Assembly: GCF_009709575.1 (NCBI RefSeq)
Contig: NZ_WIXO01000001.1
Coordinates: 5,024,001 to 5,088,000 of the forward strand
Direction of reading: 5' to 3'
DNA length: 64,000 nt
DNA from: Streptomyces taklimakanensis
Lineage (GTDB): Bacteria; Actinomycetota; Actinomycetes; Streptomycetales; Streptomycetaceae
Shown here: positions 24,303-33,461 of the stretch, one piece after another
Layout of the letters: the number at the start of each line of letters is the position of its first letter
Numbering within the stretch: the first letter of the stretch is position 1
The notes under the pieces: generated by a model
Database searches by the model: none
What the model saw: the letters and a program-made list of their open reading frames with translations, nothing else
What the model was told of the DNA's origin: nothing
Made by a program: the position numbers and the translations under genes

Positions 24303-25271
24303 TCAGCCGACGTACCGGCGGGCGGTGGAGCGACGCTGTTCCGCCTCCAGCAGCCGAAGCCGCTCCTCCACCTCACGGGGCACCACCCGGCGCTCCCGCA
24401 ACACCCACGGCAGCCCCGCCAGGGCCCGCCCGAAGGCCCGCGCCGACGTCGCGTCGCGCGGCACCGTACGGGCCAGGTACCAGGTGCGGCGCACCGCGGC
24501 GGGCAGCGGCCGGCGCAGCCAGCCGAACCACAGGGTGTTGCGCAGCCCGTCCTCCCGCCGCCCGGTCGCGTCCCGGGCGGCCGAGGGGGCGTGGTGCACC
24601 GTCAGCTCCTCCGCGTACGCCAACCACCAGCCGCGCGCCATCAGGTCGGTGGCCATCAGCTCCTCCTCGCCGCCCAGCCACAGACGCGGTGAGAAACCGC
24701 CCACCTCGCGGAAGGCGTCCGCGCGCAGCACCGTCGCCGCGGCGAGGAACGACCCCAGCGGCGGGCCGGGCAGCCACGCGGGGCCGGTCAGCGGCGAGTG
24801 GCGCAGCTCGGCCACGATCGGATCCTCGGTGCCGTCCGGCTCCACCACGATCCGCGCGGTGACCGCCGCCAGCCGCGGCCGCGCGTCCAGCAGGTCCGCG
24901 GCCGCGCCCAACGACCCCGGCTCCCACCAGGAGTCGTCGTCGCAGAAGGCCACGTAGGGCGTGGTGACGCGCTCCACCGCGACGTTGCGGCCCACCGCCC
25001 CCAGGTTCCGCTCCGCCCGCAGCAGCCGCACCCAGGGGTGGACGCGGGCGACGGTGTCGCAGGTGCCGTCCGTCGAGGCGTTGTCGACCACGAACACCGG
25101 GGGACGTTCGGGCAGCTCGGCCAGCCGGCCGAGGGTGCGCAGCAGCTCCTCCCGGCGGTTGTGGGTGATCACCACGACCGAGACCCGGGTGTCGGGCTCG
25201 TCGGGGCCCCGGACGGCGGGGGCCTCCTCCCGGACGGCCTCGGGTTCAACGGTCTCGGACTCAGGGGCCAC
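24303..25271 (-). CDS. Glycosyltransferase family 2
   Basis: A 322-residue GT-A glycosyltransferase. It has the N-terminal VSVVVITHNRREELLRTLGRL strand-helix, NASTDGT, and CDDDSWW as the DxD metal/nucleotide-sugar motif. GEEELM is the likely catalytic-base region. GTG 25271 overlaps the preceding gene by 11 bases. Last gene of the heptose-glycan operon. It is a clear paralogue of the preceding gene (shared LPERPP, VDNASTD and RNxxV segments), so the pair probably arose by duplication and adds successive sugars. Confidence 0.87.
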   Translation of the reverse strand: MAPESETVEPEAVREEAPAVRGPDEPDTRVSVVVITHNRREELLRTLGRLAELPERPPVFVVDNASTDGTCDTVARVHPWVRLLRAERNLGAVGRNVAVERVTTPYVAFCDDDSWWEPGSLGAAADLLDARPRLAAVTARIVVEPDGTEDPIVAELRHSPLTGPAWLPGPPLGSFLAAATVLRADAFREVGGFSPRLWLGGEEELMATDLMARGWWLAYAEELTVHHAPSAARDATGRREDGLRNTLWFGWLRRPLPAAVRRTWYLARTVPRDATSARAFGRALAGLPWVLRERRVVPREVEERLRLLEAEQRRSTARRYVG

Positions 25272-26139
25272 GGTGGTCCTGTCCTTCCAGACGGCGGGCG
25301 GCTTCCTCGACGTACGGCGGCAGGGGTCGGCGGGCGCGCAGCGCGGCGGGCAGCCGGGCCAACGCCCCCAACAGCGCGCGACGGGCCGCCGGATCGCGCG
25401 GCGCCTCGGCGGCCAGCGCGCGGGTGCGGCGCACCACCGTCGGCAGCGGCCGGCGCAGCCAGACGGTGAGCAACTCGTTGCGGAGCTGCCGGACGTCGCG
25501 GCCGGGCCGGGCCGCCCCGGGGTCCGGATGGTGGTGCGCCACCACCTCCGGGCAGTGGCTGACCCCCCAGCCCCGGGCGGACAGGTCGTAGGCCAGCAGG
25601 GTCTCCTCGGCGCCGAAGAACAGCAGCGGATGGAACCCCCCGACCTCCAGGAACGCCGAGCGCCGCACCACCGAGGCACAGGCCAGGAACCCCAGCACCT
25701 GGGGTCCGGGCAGATCGCCCGCCACGCCCAGCGGCGAGTCGGCCATGACCTCGTCGAGCGGGTCGGGCTCCTCCTGCGGGCCCACCCGGGTGGAGGCCGC
25801 CACCAGCCCCAGCCGGGGGTGCCGCGCCATGAGGTCGGCGGCCGTGCCCAACGAGCCCGGCGCCCACCAGGAGTCGTCGTCGCTGAAGGCCACGTAGGGG
25901 GTCTCCATCGCCGACACCCCCAGGTTGCGGGCGAGCGCGCCGCGGTTCTCGGGCAGCGGCATCAGCGCCACCTGCGGGAAGAGGGTGCGCACCATGGTGC
26001 GGGTGTGATCGGTCGAGGCGTTGTCGACGACCAGGATCGGCGGACGCTCGGGCAGGCTCGTCAGCCGGCGCAGGGTCCGCACGAGGCTGTCGGCGCGATC
26101 GCGGGTGGCTATGACCACCCCTATCGGCGGACCGCTCAT
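25261..26139 (-). CDS. Glycosyltransferase family 2
   Basis: A 292-residue GT-A protein with VVIATRDRADSLVRTLRRL, VDNASTDHT, SDDDSWW (DxD) and GAEETLLAYDL. It is a close paralogue of the following gene. ATG 26139 overlaps the stop of the upstream GT9 gene (ATGA). There is no membrane segment, so it acts at the cytoplasmic face on nucleotide sugars. Donor and acceptor are unknown; the operon supplies ADP-heptose and perhaps pentose. Confidence 0.88.
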   Translation of the reverse strand: MSGPPIGVVIATRDRADSLVRTLRRLTSLPERPPILVVDNASTDHTRTMVRTLFPQVALMPLPENRGALARNLGVSAMETPYVAFSDDDSWWAPGSLGTAADLMARHPRLGLVAASTRVGPQEEPDPLDEVMADSPLGVAGDLPGPQVLGFLACASVVRRSAFLEVGGFHPLLFFGAEETLLAYDLSARGWGVSHCPEVVAHHHPDPGAARPGRDVRQLRNELLTVWLRRPLPTVVRRTRALAAEAPRDPAARRALLGALARLPAALRARRPLPPYVEEAARRLEGQDHRGP

Positions 26140-27164
26140 ACGGCGGGCACCTCCGGCAGACGCGACAGCGCGGCCAGCACCTCCTCCGGCCGGACGCGCA
26201 TCAACCGCGGGTCGGGACGTCGGCCGTGGGGATCGCCGGGCGGCCCCGGGTGCCACAGCACCTGGTGGCGCTCCGACGGCGGCGGCCCCCACAGCTCGGG
26301 CGAGACCGGGCCGAAGAGGGTGACGGACGGGCTCCCGTAGGCCACCGCCAGATGGGCCGGCCCGGTGTCGCCGCTGACCACGGCCGAGGCCCCGGCCACC
26401 AGCGCGGCCAGCCGCTCCATCGGCGGGGCGCCGTACACGTCGGAGTCCGGGAGGCGGGCCAGTTTGGCCAGCCGTGCCAGCAACTCGTACTCCCGCGGCC
26501 CGCCGGTGGCCACCACGTGTCGTCCGGCGCGCCGCAGCTCGACGGCGACCTCCGCGTACCGCTCCACGGGCCAGCACCGGGCCGGGGAACCGGCGCCCGG
26601 GTGGAGCACCACGGCACCGGGGGCGGGGGAGGGCGCGGCGGGCGGCGGCAGCCGCAGGTCGGAGGGGTCGGCGGGGATGCCGTACCACTCCAGGAAGCGG
26701 CACCAGCGGTCCCGTTCGTGTTCCTCGGCGTACCACTCGGGGCCGTCGGGCGCGGCGAAGGCCAGCAACCGGTCCGGCGCCGGCGCCCGGAGGGCCCGCA
26801 TGCTCTCCGGCCCCTTGCCGTGCAGGTCGACGGCCACCTGCGGCGGCGGCCCCTGCCAGTTGGTGATCTCCGGGACGGCGCGGCCGGGCGCGGCGGCGGG
26901 CAGCAGGGTGTCCACCGCACCGCTCGACTCGGCGGGGACGGCCAGCTCCGGGGGAGCGGCGAGCACGATCTCGTACCGCGGGAACTCCCGGCGCAGCGCC
27001 CGCAGCGCGGGCACCCCCGCCAGCAGGTCGCCCAGGCCCAGCGCGCGCAGCACCAGCAGCCGGGGCGGTCGAGGAGCGCCCGCCGAACCGTTCACCGGCA
27101 CGCTCACCGCTCCGGGCGTGCCCGCCCGCGCGCCGTCCCCTCCCCTCGACACGTGCCCGCTCAC
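26136..27164 (-). CDS. Glycosyltransferase family 9 (heptosyltransferase-like)
   Basis: A 342-residue GT-B protein of family 9, whose studied members transfer heptose from ADP-heptose in lipopolysaccharide core synthesis. It has RLLVLRALGLGDLLAGVPALRALR, VVLHPGAGSPARCWPVERYAEV, and GDTGPAHLAVAYGSPSVTLFGPVSPELWGP, the nucleotide-binding signature. GTG 27164 overlaps the hldE stop by 4 bases. With ADP-heptose genes in the same operon, heptose is the natural donor. Confidence 0.9.
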   Translation of the reverse strand: MSGHVSRGGDGARAGTPGAVSVPVNGSAGAPRPPRLLVLRALGLGDLLAGVPALRALRREFPRYEIVLAAPPELAVPAESSGAVDTLLPAAAPGRAVPEITNWQGPPPQVAVDLHGKGPESMRALRAPAPDRLLAFAAPDGPEWYAEEHERDRWCRFLEWYGIPADPSDLRLPPPAAPSPAPGAVVLHPGAGSPARCWPVERYAEVAVELRRAGRHVVATGGPREYELLARLAKLARLPDSDVYGAPPMERLAALVAGASAVVSGDTGPAHLAVAYGSPSVTLFGPVSPELWGPPPSERHQVLWHPGPPGDPHGRRPDPRLMRVRPEEVLAALSRLPEVPAV

Positions 27165-28696
27165 CGTGCTCCGTCCCGGGTCGCGGAGACCGACACCGCC
27201 GCACGGGCGGCGATCCGACTGCTGGACCGGCCGTCCAGGTACGGCAACAGCACCGCCTGACCGCCCCAGCTCTCCACCAGCGACGCCTCGGGCAGGTCGG
27301 CGAGCGCGTAGTCGCCGCCCTTGACCCACACGTCCGGGCGCAGCCGCTTCAGCAGCTCCTCGGGGGTGTCCTCGTCGAACACCGCCACCGCGTCCACGCA
27401 CTCCAGGGCACGCAGCACCCGGACGCGGTCGGCCAGCGGGTTGATGGGGCGTCCGGGCCCCTTGCGGCGGCGCACGGACGCGTCGGAGTTCAGACAGACC
27501 ACCAGGCAGTCACCGGTGCGCCGGGCCGCCTGGAGCAGTCCGACGTGCCCGGCGTGCAGCAGGTCGAAGCAGCCGCCGGTGGCCACCACGGTGCCGCCCG
27601 CCGCCCGCACCCGGGCCACCAACTGCTCGGCGTCCTCGTCGGCCGACGGCGGGGGAGCGGCCCGGTCGGGGAAGGCCAACGCCCCCGCGCCGCCCGCCGC
27701 CACGTAGCCGGTGGCGGCCGCCACCGCGCCCCGCACGGCCGTCTCGGGCAGCGCCCCGTCGGCGAGCAGCCCGGCGGCGCTGGCCGCGAACTGGTCGCCG
27801 GCGCCGCAGGAGTCACCGCTGTGCCGGGCCGGGGCGGGCACCAGCAGGGGGTGGTCGCCGTAGGAGAGCAGGGCACCGCGCTCGCCGAGGGTGATGGCCA
27901 CCGAGGCCGCGCCCCAGGCGTCGGCCAGCTCCCGCGCGAGCCGGGCCGCCGTGTGGAGGTTCTCCGGCTCGCCGGAGGGGACGCCGGACGCGGGCCGCGC
28001 GCCCTTCGGCGCGCTTTTGGCCCCGGCTTCCGCCTCGGCCCGCCGGGCGGCGAAGAGACGGGCCTCCTTCGCGGTCGGGGTCACCAGCCGGGTGCCGGGC
28101 ACCGGCTCCCGGCCGCGCGGGTGCGGGTCCCACACCAGCGGCACCCGCAGGGCCCGTTCGGCCAGCAGGTCGCGCACGACGTCCGCGGTGCCCCGACCGT
28201 AGTCGGAGACCAGCAGGGCGCGGGCGGTGCCGATCGCCGCGCGGACCTCCCCGGGCAGCGCCTTGGCGGGGACCGGCGCGGCCCGTCCGTCACCGCGGTC
28301 CATGCGGACCACCGGACGGCCTCCGGCCAGCACCCGGGTCTTCTCCGACAGGGTGCCCTCCATCGGCAGCGCGGCCACGGTGACCCAGGGGGACAACAGC
28401 TCGCGCAGCCGGGCACCGGCCGGGTCGTCGCCCAGGGCGGTCACCAGGGTGACCTCGCGGCCGCCCAGCGCCGCCACGTAGGCGGCCAGGGCGGCACCGC
28501 CCGGACGCAGCCGTTCCTCGCAGTCCTCCAGCACCGGCACGGGGGCGTCGGGGGCCAGCCGCTCGGCGTGGCCGGCCAGGTCGCGGTCGAGCAGGGCGTC
28601 CCCGACGACCACCAGCGGGGTGGCGGGGGAGCGCCGGCCCCGTCCGTCCGGGTCCGGCGCCGGGAACGGTGGGGTGGGCGGGGTCGGCGGCGTCAT
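27161..28696 (-). CDS. hldE: Bifunctional heptose-7-phosphate kinase / heptose-1-phosphate adenylyltransferase
   Basis: A 511-residue two-domain enzyme. Residues about 25-340 form a PfkB-type sugar kinase, with GGAALAAYVAALGG and the anion-hole motif GDSCGAGDQFAAS. Residues about 360-495 form a cytidylyltransferase-fold domain with GGCFDLLHAGHVGLL and NSDASVRRRKGPGRPIN. It phosphorylates heptose-7-phosphate at C1 and, after GmhB, adenylates to ADP-heptose. ATG 28696 overlaps the gmhA stop. An N-terminal Pro/Thr-rich tail is unusual. Confidence 0.93.
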   Translation of the reverse strand: MTPPTPPTPPFPAPDPDGRGRRSPATPLVVVGDALLDRDLAGHAERLAPDAPVPVLEDCEERLRPGGAALAAYVAALGGREVTLVTALGDDPAGARLRELLSPWVTVAALPMEGTLSEKTRVLAGGRPVVRMDRGDGRAAPVPAKALPGEVRAAIGTARALLVSDYGRGTADVVRDLLAERALRVPLVWDPHPRGREPVPGTRLVTPTAKEARLFAARRAEAEAGAKSAPKGARPASGVPSGEPENLHTAARLARELADAWGAASVAITLGERGALLSYGDHPLLVPAPARHSGDSCGAGDQFAASAAGLLADGALPETAVRGAVAAATGYVAAGGAGALAFPDRAAPPPSADEDAEQLVARVRAAGGTVVATGGCFDLLHAGHVGLLQAARRTGDCLVVCLNSDASVRRRKGPGRPINPLADRVRVLRALECVDAVAVFDEDTPEELLKRLRPDVWVKGGDYALADLPEASLVESWGGQAVLLPYLDGRSSSRIAARAAVSVSATRDGAR

Positions 28697-29487
28697 CCGG
28701 CGCCCCCCTTACCGGCCTTACCGGTCCGGCCGGCCTTTCCGGCGCTTCCGGAGGCCCTCCCGGGCGCGCTCCTCCGCGCGCCCGCCGGCCGGTCGGCCCG
28801 TCCGCCGTCCGCCGCGGCCTCCAGGGCCGCGTCGAAGGCGGCACACACCATGTGCACCGCGACCAGGTGCAGCTCCTGGACCGTCGCGGTGGAGTCCGCG
28901 CGGACGCACAGCGACTCGTCGCTGCCGGCCGCCAGCGGGTTGGGGGCGGGACCGGTGAGCGCCCACACCGCCATGCCCGCCTCGCGCCCGGCCTCGGCGG
29001 CCGACAGCAGGTTGGCACTGGCACCGCTGGTCGACAGCAGCATCAGCACGTCGCCCTCCCGGCCGTGGGCCCGCACCTGGCGGGCGAACAGCTCGTCCAC
29101 GCCGTAGTCGTTGGCGATGGCGGTGGTGGAGGAGGTGTCGGCGTGCAGGGCGATGGCGGAGAACGGCGGCCGGTCGTCGCGGTAGCGGCCCACCAGCTCG
29201 GCCGTCAGGTGCTGGGCCTGGGCGGCGCTGCCGCCGTTCCCGGCCGCCAGCAGCCGCCCGCCGCCCGACAGCACCCGGGCCAGGCGCTCGCCCCAGTGCT
29301 GGGCGGTGCCCGCCTGGTCGCGGAAGGGCGCCAGCGCGCGCAGCAGCTCGTCGCAGTGGCCGGCGACGGCGTCCGGCGGCAGGAGGGACGCCGCGTCCCG
29401 CAGCCCGGCGGCGTGTCCGGCGGCGCCGGACACGGTCTCGGGGAGGGGCGCGGACGTGGTCGTGGACGCGGTCTTGGGAGTCGTCAT
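28693..29487 (-). CDS. gmhA: Phosphoheptose isomerase (sedoheptulose-7-P isomerase)
   Basis: SIS-domain isomerase converting sedoheptulose-7-phosphate to heptose-7-phosphate, the entry step to ADP-heptose. Of 264 residues, the core has the GmhA signature GNGGSAAQAQHLTAELVGRY and the later STSGASANLLSA and TGPAPNPLA. The C-terminal 45 residues are a low-complexity Gly/Ala/Lys tail beyond the family length. ATG 29487 overlaps the glycosyltransferase stop by 4 bases. Confidence 0.92.
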   Translation of the reverse strand: MTTPKTASTTTSAPLPETVSGAAGHAAGLRDAASLLPPDAVAGHCDELLRALAPFRDQAGTAQHWGERLARVLSGGGRLLAAGNGGSAAQAQHLTAELVGRYRDDRPPFSAIALHADTSSTTAIANDYGVDELFARQVRAHGREGDVLMLLSTSGASANLLSAAEAGREAGMAVWALTGPAPNPLAAGSDESLCVRADSTATVQELHLVAVHMVCAAFDAALEAAADGGRADRPAGARRSAPGRASGSAGKAGRTGKAGKGGAG

Positions 29488-30719
29488 CGGGCAGCCCCCG
29501 CGGGAACGCGGTGGCCGGAGACCACCTGGGCGTACACCTGCTCCGCGCCGTCGGCGACCCGCTCCCAGGAGAAGCGGGCCAGGGCGCGTTTCCGTCCGGC
29601 CTCGCCGTAGCGCCGCAGCAGCTCCGGCGAGCCGATCAGCTCCTTCACGGCGTGGGCGAGCGCGTCGGGGTCGCCGGGCGGTACCAGACGCCCGGTCACC
29701 CGGTCGGCCACCGAGTCCAGATGGCCGCCCACACCGGTGGCGACGACCGGGACCCCGCAGGCCATGGCCTCCAGCGGGACGATGCCGAACGGCTCGTACC
29801 GGGGCGTGGACAGCACCAGATCGGCGCCGCGGATCAGCTCGGGCATCCGCTCGTGCGGCACGGCGCCCAACAGCCGCACCCGGTCCGCGACGCCCGACTC
29901 CCGGGCCAGCCGTCGCAGCCGCTCGGCCTCGGGATCGGCGTCCAACAGCGCGGCGTCGGGGCCGCCGGCGATCAGCAACTCGGCGTCGGGGACGCGGGTC
30001 AGCGCCGCGACGGCCTGGTCGAAGCCCTTGCGCGGCACCAGCCGTCCGATGGCCAGCAACCGCGGCCGGTGCCCGGAGGCCCCGTGCCGGTCCCGTCGCC
30101 CCGACCCTCCACCGGGGCAGGGGGCGAACTCCTCGGTGTCCACACCGCACGGCACCACCGACGCCCGCTCCGGCGGCACGCCCATGGCGCCCAGCTCGAA
30201 CACCTCGTCCGAGCAGGTCGCCAGGATCCGGTCGCACTCCAGACCGATCCGCCGCTCCGCCTCGATCCGCTCGGGCGGGCTGGTGTCGTCCGCGCCCTGG
30301 TGCCGTCGCTTGACGGTGCCCAGCGCGTGGAACGTCTGCACGACCGGGACGCCCGACCCGTGCGCCCCGGCCAGCGCCGCCAGGCCCGACATCCAGAAGT
30401 GCGCGTGCACCACGTGCGGCCGCGGACCGGCCCACCGCCGCGCCAGGTGGGCGCCGAACGCGGGCATGTGCGGCAGCAGGTCGTCCTTGGGCACCGGACG
30501 CGGCGGGCCGGCGGGCACGTGCTCGACGGTGACGCCCGGCACGAGGGGGACCCGGTCGGGCAGGTCGGGGGAGTCGCGGCGGGTGTGGACGGTGACGTCG
30601 TGACCGCGCCGGGCCAACTCCTTCGACAACTGCGCGACGTACACGTTCTGTCCCCCCGCGTCGGGGCCGCCGAGCTCGGCGAGCGGACTCGCGTGCTCGG
30701 ACACCATGGCGATCCTCAT
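29484..30719 (-). CDS. Glycosyltransferase family 4 (MshA/glycogen-synthase-like)
   Basis: A 411-residue GT-B enzyme: N-terminal MVSEHASPLAELGGPDAGGQNVYVAQL, HAHFWMSGL, then RLLAIGRLVPRKGFDQAV and the E-x7-E nucleotide-sugar motif around PRYEPFGIVPLEAMACG. Similar proteins include mycothiol-pathway MshA and mannosyltransferases, but context points to the heptose glycan. ATG 30719 overlaps the previous stop. Confidence 0.88.
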   Translation of the reverse strand: MRIAMVSEHASPLAELGGPDAGGQNVYVAQLSKELARRGHDVTVHTRRDSPDLPDRVPLVPGVTVEHVPAGPPRPVPKDDLLPHMPAFGAHLARRWAGPRPHVVHAHFWMSGLAALAGAHGSGVPVVQTFHALGTVKRRHQGADDTSPPERIEAERRIGLECDRILATCSDEVFELGAMGVPPERASVVPCGVDTEEFAPCPGGGSGRRDRHGASGHRPRLLAIGRLVPRKGFDQAVAALTRVPDAELLIAGGPDAALLDADPEAERLRRLARESGVADRVRLLGAVPHERMPELIRGADLVLSTPRYEPFGIVPLEAMACGVPVVATGVGGHLDSVADRVTGRLVPPGDPDALAHAVKELIGSPELLRRYGEAGRKRALARFSWERVADGAEQVYAQVVSGHRVPAGAAR

Positions 30720-31681
30720 CGGGCCACCTCCTTGATCAGCCGCTCCCAGTCGTCCAGGAAGCGCGGCAGCCCGTAACGGGCCAGGGCCGCTCTCCGCGCC
30801 CGCTCGCCGACGTGCCGTGCGTGGGCGGGGTCGGCGACGAAGCCGCGGACGGCGTCGGTCAGTACGTCGAGCCGGTTGGAGAGCACCCCGGCTCCCTCGG
30901 GCACGGCCTCGGACGCCTCGGTGGTGTCGAGGGCGACCACGGGCATGCCCAGGTGCATGGCCTCCAGCAGGGACAGACCGAGCGAGGTCCAGCGGATCGG
31001 GTGCACGTACACCCGACGCCTGGCCATGGCCCGGTGCATGTCCCGCTGGGGGAGGTCCTGGCAGCGGCAGCGCTCCGGCGGGATGCCGAGCCGCTCGGGA
31101 AGCCGCTCGGTCCGCATGCCGAAGACGTCCAACGGGGCGGCCTCGGCGAAGAGCGGCAACAGATCGGTGCCGGTGGTGCGCCCGCGCCGCAACGGCTCGT
31201 TGACCACCACCGCGGCCCGGTCCAGCTCGCCCGTCCACAGCGGCCCGGGATCGACGATCCCGTGCTCGATGACGGTGGTGGGCGCCCGCCCGCAGTCCCA
31301 GAACAGCCGGTTGAAGTGGGTGACGTGGACGACCGTCAGGTCCGTGCGGTCGGCCATCGGATGACGGGTGTCGGGCACGTTCCCGTTCGGCGCGTTGTGC
31401 TCCAGGTAGACGGCGGGCACGTCGCGGCCCGGCCGCCTGCCGCCCAGCCACTCCTCGGCGAGCGCGAGTTCGTGGGGGCGCTGGAGCACCACCAGGTCGA
31501 CGTCGGTCTCCCGCAGCTGCTCGGGCGTCAGCTCCACCACGTTGTCGGGCCAGTCGAAGGTGACGGCGCGGCCCAGCCCGTCGGGGCCCCGGTCGGGGGT
31601 GACGGGCACCAGGTAGGTGTGCGGTCCCCGGACGAACGCGGTGGTCCACGAGCCGTGCACGTGCCACAGCAGAATCCTCAT
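30716..31681 (-). CDS. GT-B glycosyltransferase
   Basis: A 321-residue GT-B-like protein with a short N-domain (MRILLWHVHGSWTTAFVRGPHTYLVP). The C-domain contains RRRVYVHPIRWTSLGLSLLEAMHLGMPVVAL, the donor-binding helix region of GT4-type enzymes. The N-terminal half is diverged from well-known families. ATG 31681 overlaps the GT9 stop. Donor unknown. Confidence 0.8.
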   Translation of the reverse strand: MRILLWHVHGSWTTAFVRGPHTYLVPVTPDRGPDGLGRAVTFDWPDNVVELTPEQLRETDVDLVVLQRPHELALAEEWLGGRRPGRDVPAVYLEHNAPNGNVPDTRHPMADRTDLTVVHVTHFNRLFWDCGRAPTTVIEHGIVDPGPLWTGELDRAAVVVNEPLRRGRTTGTDLLPLFAEAAPLDVFGMRTERLPERLGIPPERCRCQDLPQRDMHRAMARRRVYVHPIRWTSLGLSLLEAMHLGMPVVALDTTEASEAVPEGAGVLSNRLDVLTDAVRGFVADPAHARHVGERARRAALARYGLPRFLDDWERLIKEVAR

Positions 31682-32790
31682 GCGGCTCCTTCCCGACCGC
31701 TCCCGGCGGCCTCTCCACGTCCCCGACGGCCGCCTTCGGCGGCGGCGGTGTTCTGTCGGGCGCCTTCGGCAGCGGTGTTCTGTCGGGCGCCTTCGGCACC
31801 GACCTTCTCCACGGCAGCGACCACGTCCTCCGGCGTCACCTGGTCCAGACAGGGGTGCCCGGGGACCGGGCAGGTACGGGCCCGGGTGCCCGCACACGGC
31901 GCCCGCTGGTCGCCCAACAGCACCAACGGCACCCGGAAGGGCGCCCAGCGCTCGGCGGGCACGACGGGAGAGAAGAGCGAGACCACCGGCGCTCCGACGG
32001 CTGCGGCCAGATGGGCCGGCCCGGTGTTGCCGGTGACCACGGCCTTCGCTCCCGCCAGCACCCCGGCCAGAAGCTCCGGCGAGGTGCGTCCGCCCAGGTC
32101 GAGCCCGTCCGCCCCGGCCACGTACGCGGTCAGCTCGCGCTCCTCGGGCACCCCGGTGACCACCACCCGGTGCCCGGCCGCGGCCAGGGCGGACACCGCC
32201 TCGGCCGACCGCCCGGGGCTCCAGCGGCGGGCCGGCACGCTCGCCCCCGGATGCAGGACGACGTAGCCCGGCGGACCGGCCACCTCGACGGCGTCCGGCG
32301 GCGGCACCACCCGCAGCCGTCCGTCGTCGCCGGCCGGCAGGGGGAAGCCCGCCGCCTCGGCCAGGGCGAGGGCGGCCTCGGCCTCGTGCGCGTGCGGGTC
32401 CCGTCGGTGGCGGACGTCCAGCAGGGAGCCGGGGTAGTGGACGCTGTCGGCGGCGACGCGCCCCACGCCCGCCATCCGCAGCACCAGCGCGGTCGGCAGG
32501 GGGCTCTGGTGGGCCGAGGCCAGCACCAGGGCGGTGTCGCAGCGCCGGGCCGCGATCTCCTCGACGGCCTTGTCGATTCCGGCACGGTCGGTGGGAGGCG
32601 GGTCGAAGCCCACCCAGGGGGCGTCCCAGACCAGGACCTCGTCCACCCCGGGCAGCATCCGGCCGGCGGGCGCGCCGCGCGGTCCGCACAGCAGCGTCAC
32701 ATGCTCGGCGCGCGCGGCCACGGCCCGTACCGCCGGACCGGCCAGCAACACGTCACCGAAGCTGTCCAGGCGTGCCACCAGTGCTCTCAC
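31678..32790 (-). CDS. Glycosyltransferase family 9 (heptosyltransferase-like)
   Basis: A 370-residue GT9 protein, the second in the operon: VRALVARLDSFGDVLLAGPAVRAVA, VVLHPGASVPARRWSP, and GNTGPAHLAAAVGAPVVSLFSPVVPAERW. A CAGTRARTCPVPGHPC segment, typical of actinobacterial GT9, may bind metal or form a disulphide. The last 40 residues are low complexity, including a duplicated nine-residue unit (AEGARQNTA twice). The GTG start overlaps the gmhB stop. Confidence 0.88.
   Translation of the reverse strand: MRALVARLDSFGDVLLAGPAVRAVAARAEHVTLLCGPRGAPAGRMLPGVDEVLVWDAPWVGFDPPPTDRAGIDKAVEEIAARRCDTALVLASAHQSPLPTALVLRMAGVGRVAADSVHYPGSLLDVRHRRDPHAHEAEAALALAEAAGFPLPAGDDGRLRVVPPPDAVEVAGPPGYVVLHPGASVPARRWSPGRSAEAVSALAAAGHRVVVTGVPEERELTAYVAGADGLDLGGRTSPELLAGVLAGAKAVVTGNTGPAHLAAAVGAPVVSLFSPVVPAERWAPFRVPLVLLGDQRAPCAGTRARTCPVPGHPCLDQVTPEDVVAAVEKVGAEGARQNTAAEGARQNTAAAEGGRRGRGEAAGSGREGAA
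31745..31798. repeat. 27-base direct repeat in the GT9 C-terminus
   Basis: Two adjacent identical 27-base units (31745-31771 and 31772-31798) encode two copies of a nine-residue stretch. Being in frame, they lengthen the disordered tail without breaking the gene. Confidence 0.85.
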
Positions 32791-33461
32791 GACGGCCTCC
32801 GGGCGGTTGTGCGGATGGGTGGGAGGTCGGCGGCGGGAGCGGACACCAACGTCCGGCCCCGGTTCCGTCCCCGGGCACGGCCCGGCACCCAGCCCGCGTC
32901 CGGCGGCGGAGGGGGGCCGTCCGCCGGCCGCGGACCGTCCAGGGCGACGCACACCGCGGTGAGCAGGTCCGGGGCGACGGTCGGCGCCTCCTCGACCTCC
33001 TCCGGGAGCGTCACGGGGGTGGGGACGAGCACGCCGCGGGCGCCGGCGGCCCGCGCGGCGCCCATGTCGGAGCCGATGTCGCCGATGACGACGCACTCGG
33101 CGGGGGCCACCCCCAACCGTCGGGCGGCGTCCAGCACCAGTCCGGGGGCGGGCTTGCGGCAGCCGCAGCCGTCGTCGGGGCCGTGCGGGCAGACGGCCCA
33201 GACGTTCACCGGGCCGAGCAGCTCGTCGATCCGGGCGTGCACCCGGCCCATGTCGCTCCAGCCGATCAGCCCGCGGGCGATGCCGGACTGGTTGGTGACC
33301 ACGGCGGTGGGCACCCCCCGGGAGCGCAGCAGCTCCATCGCCTCGGCCGCGCCCGGCATCGGGCGCACCAGGTCGGGGTCGCCGTTGTAGGGGACGTCCT
33401 CCACGAGGGTGCCGTCCCGGTCCAGGAGCACCGCGCGTACCACCGTCGTGCCCGCCGTCAT
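32787..33461 (-). CDS. gmhB: Heptose-1,7-bisphosphate phosphatase
   Basis: HAD-superfamily phosphatase that removes the 7-phosphate of heptose-1,7-bisphosphate. Of 224 residues: LLDRDGTLVED (catalytic Asp pair), TNQSGIARG, the zinc-binding loop CPHGPDDGCGCRKPAPG, and VIGDIGSDMGAARAAG. About 45 extra C-terminal residues are Pro/Arg-rich. ATG 33461 overlaps the previous stop. With GmhA and HldE this completes ADP-heptose synthesis. No HldD epimerase is seen, so the product should be ADP-D-glycero-heptose unless one lies elsewhere. Confidence 0.92.
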   Translation of the reverse strand: MTAGTTVVRAVLLDRDGTLVEDVPYNGDPDLVRPMPGAAEAMELLRSRGVPTAVVTNQSGIARGLIGWSDMGRVHARIDELLGPVNVWAVCPHGPDDGCGCRKPAPGLVLDAARRLGVAPAECVVIGDIGSDMGAARAAGARGVLVPTPVTLPEEVEEAPTVAPDLLTAVCVALDGPRPADGPPPPPDAGWVPGRARGRNRGRTLVSAPAADLPPIRTTARRPS

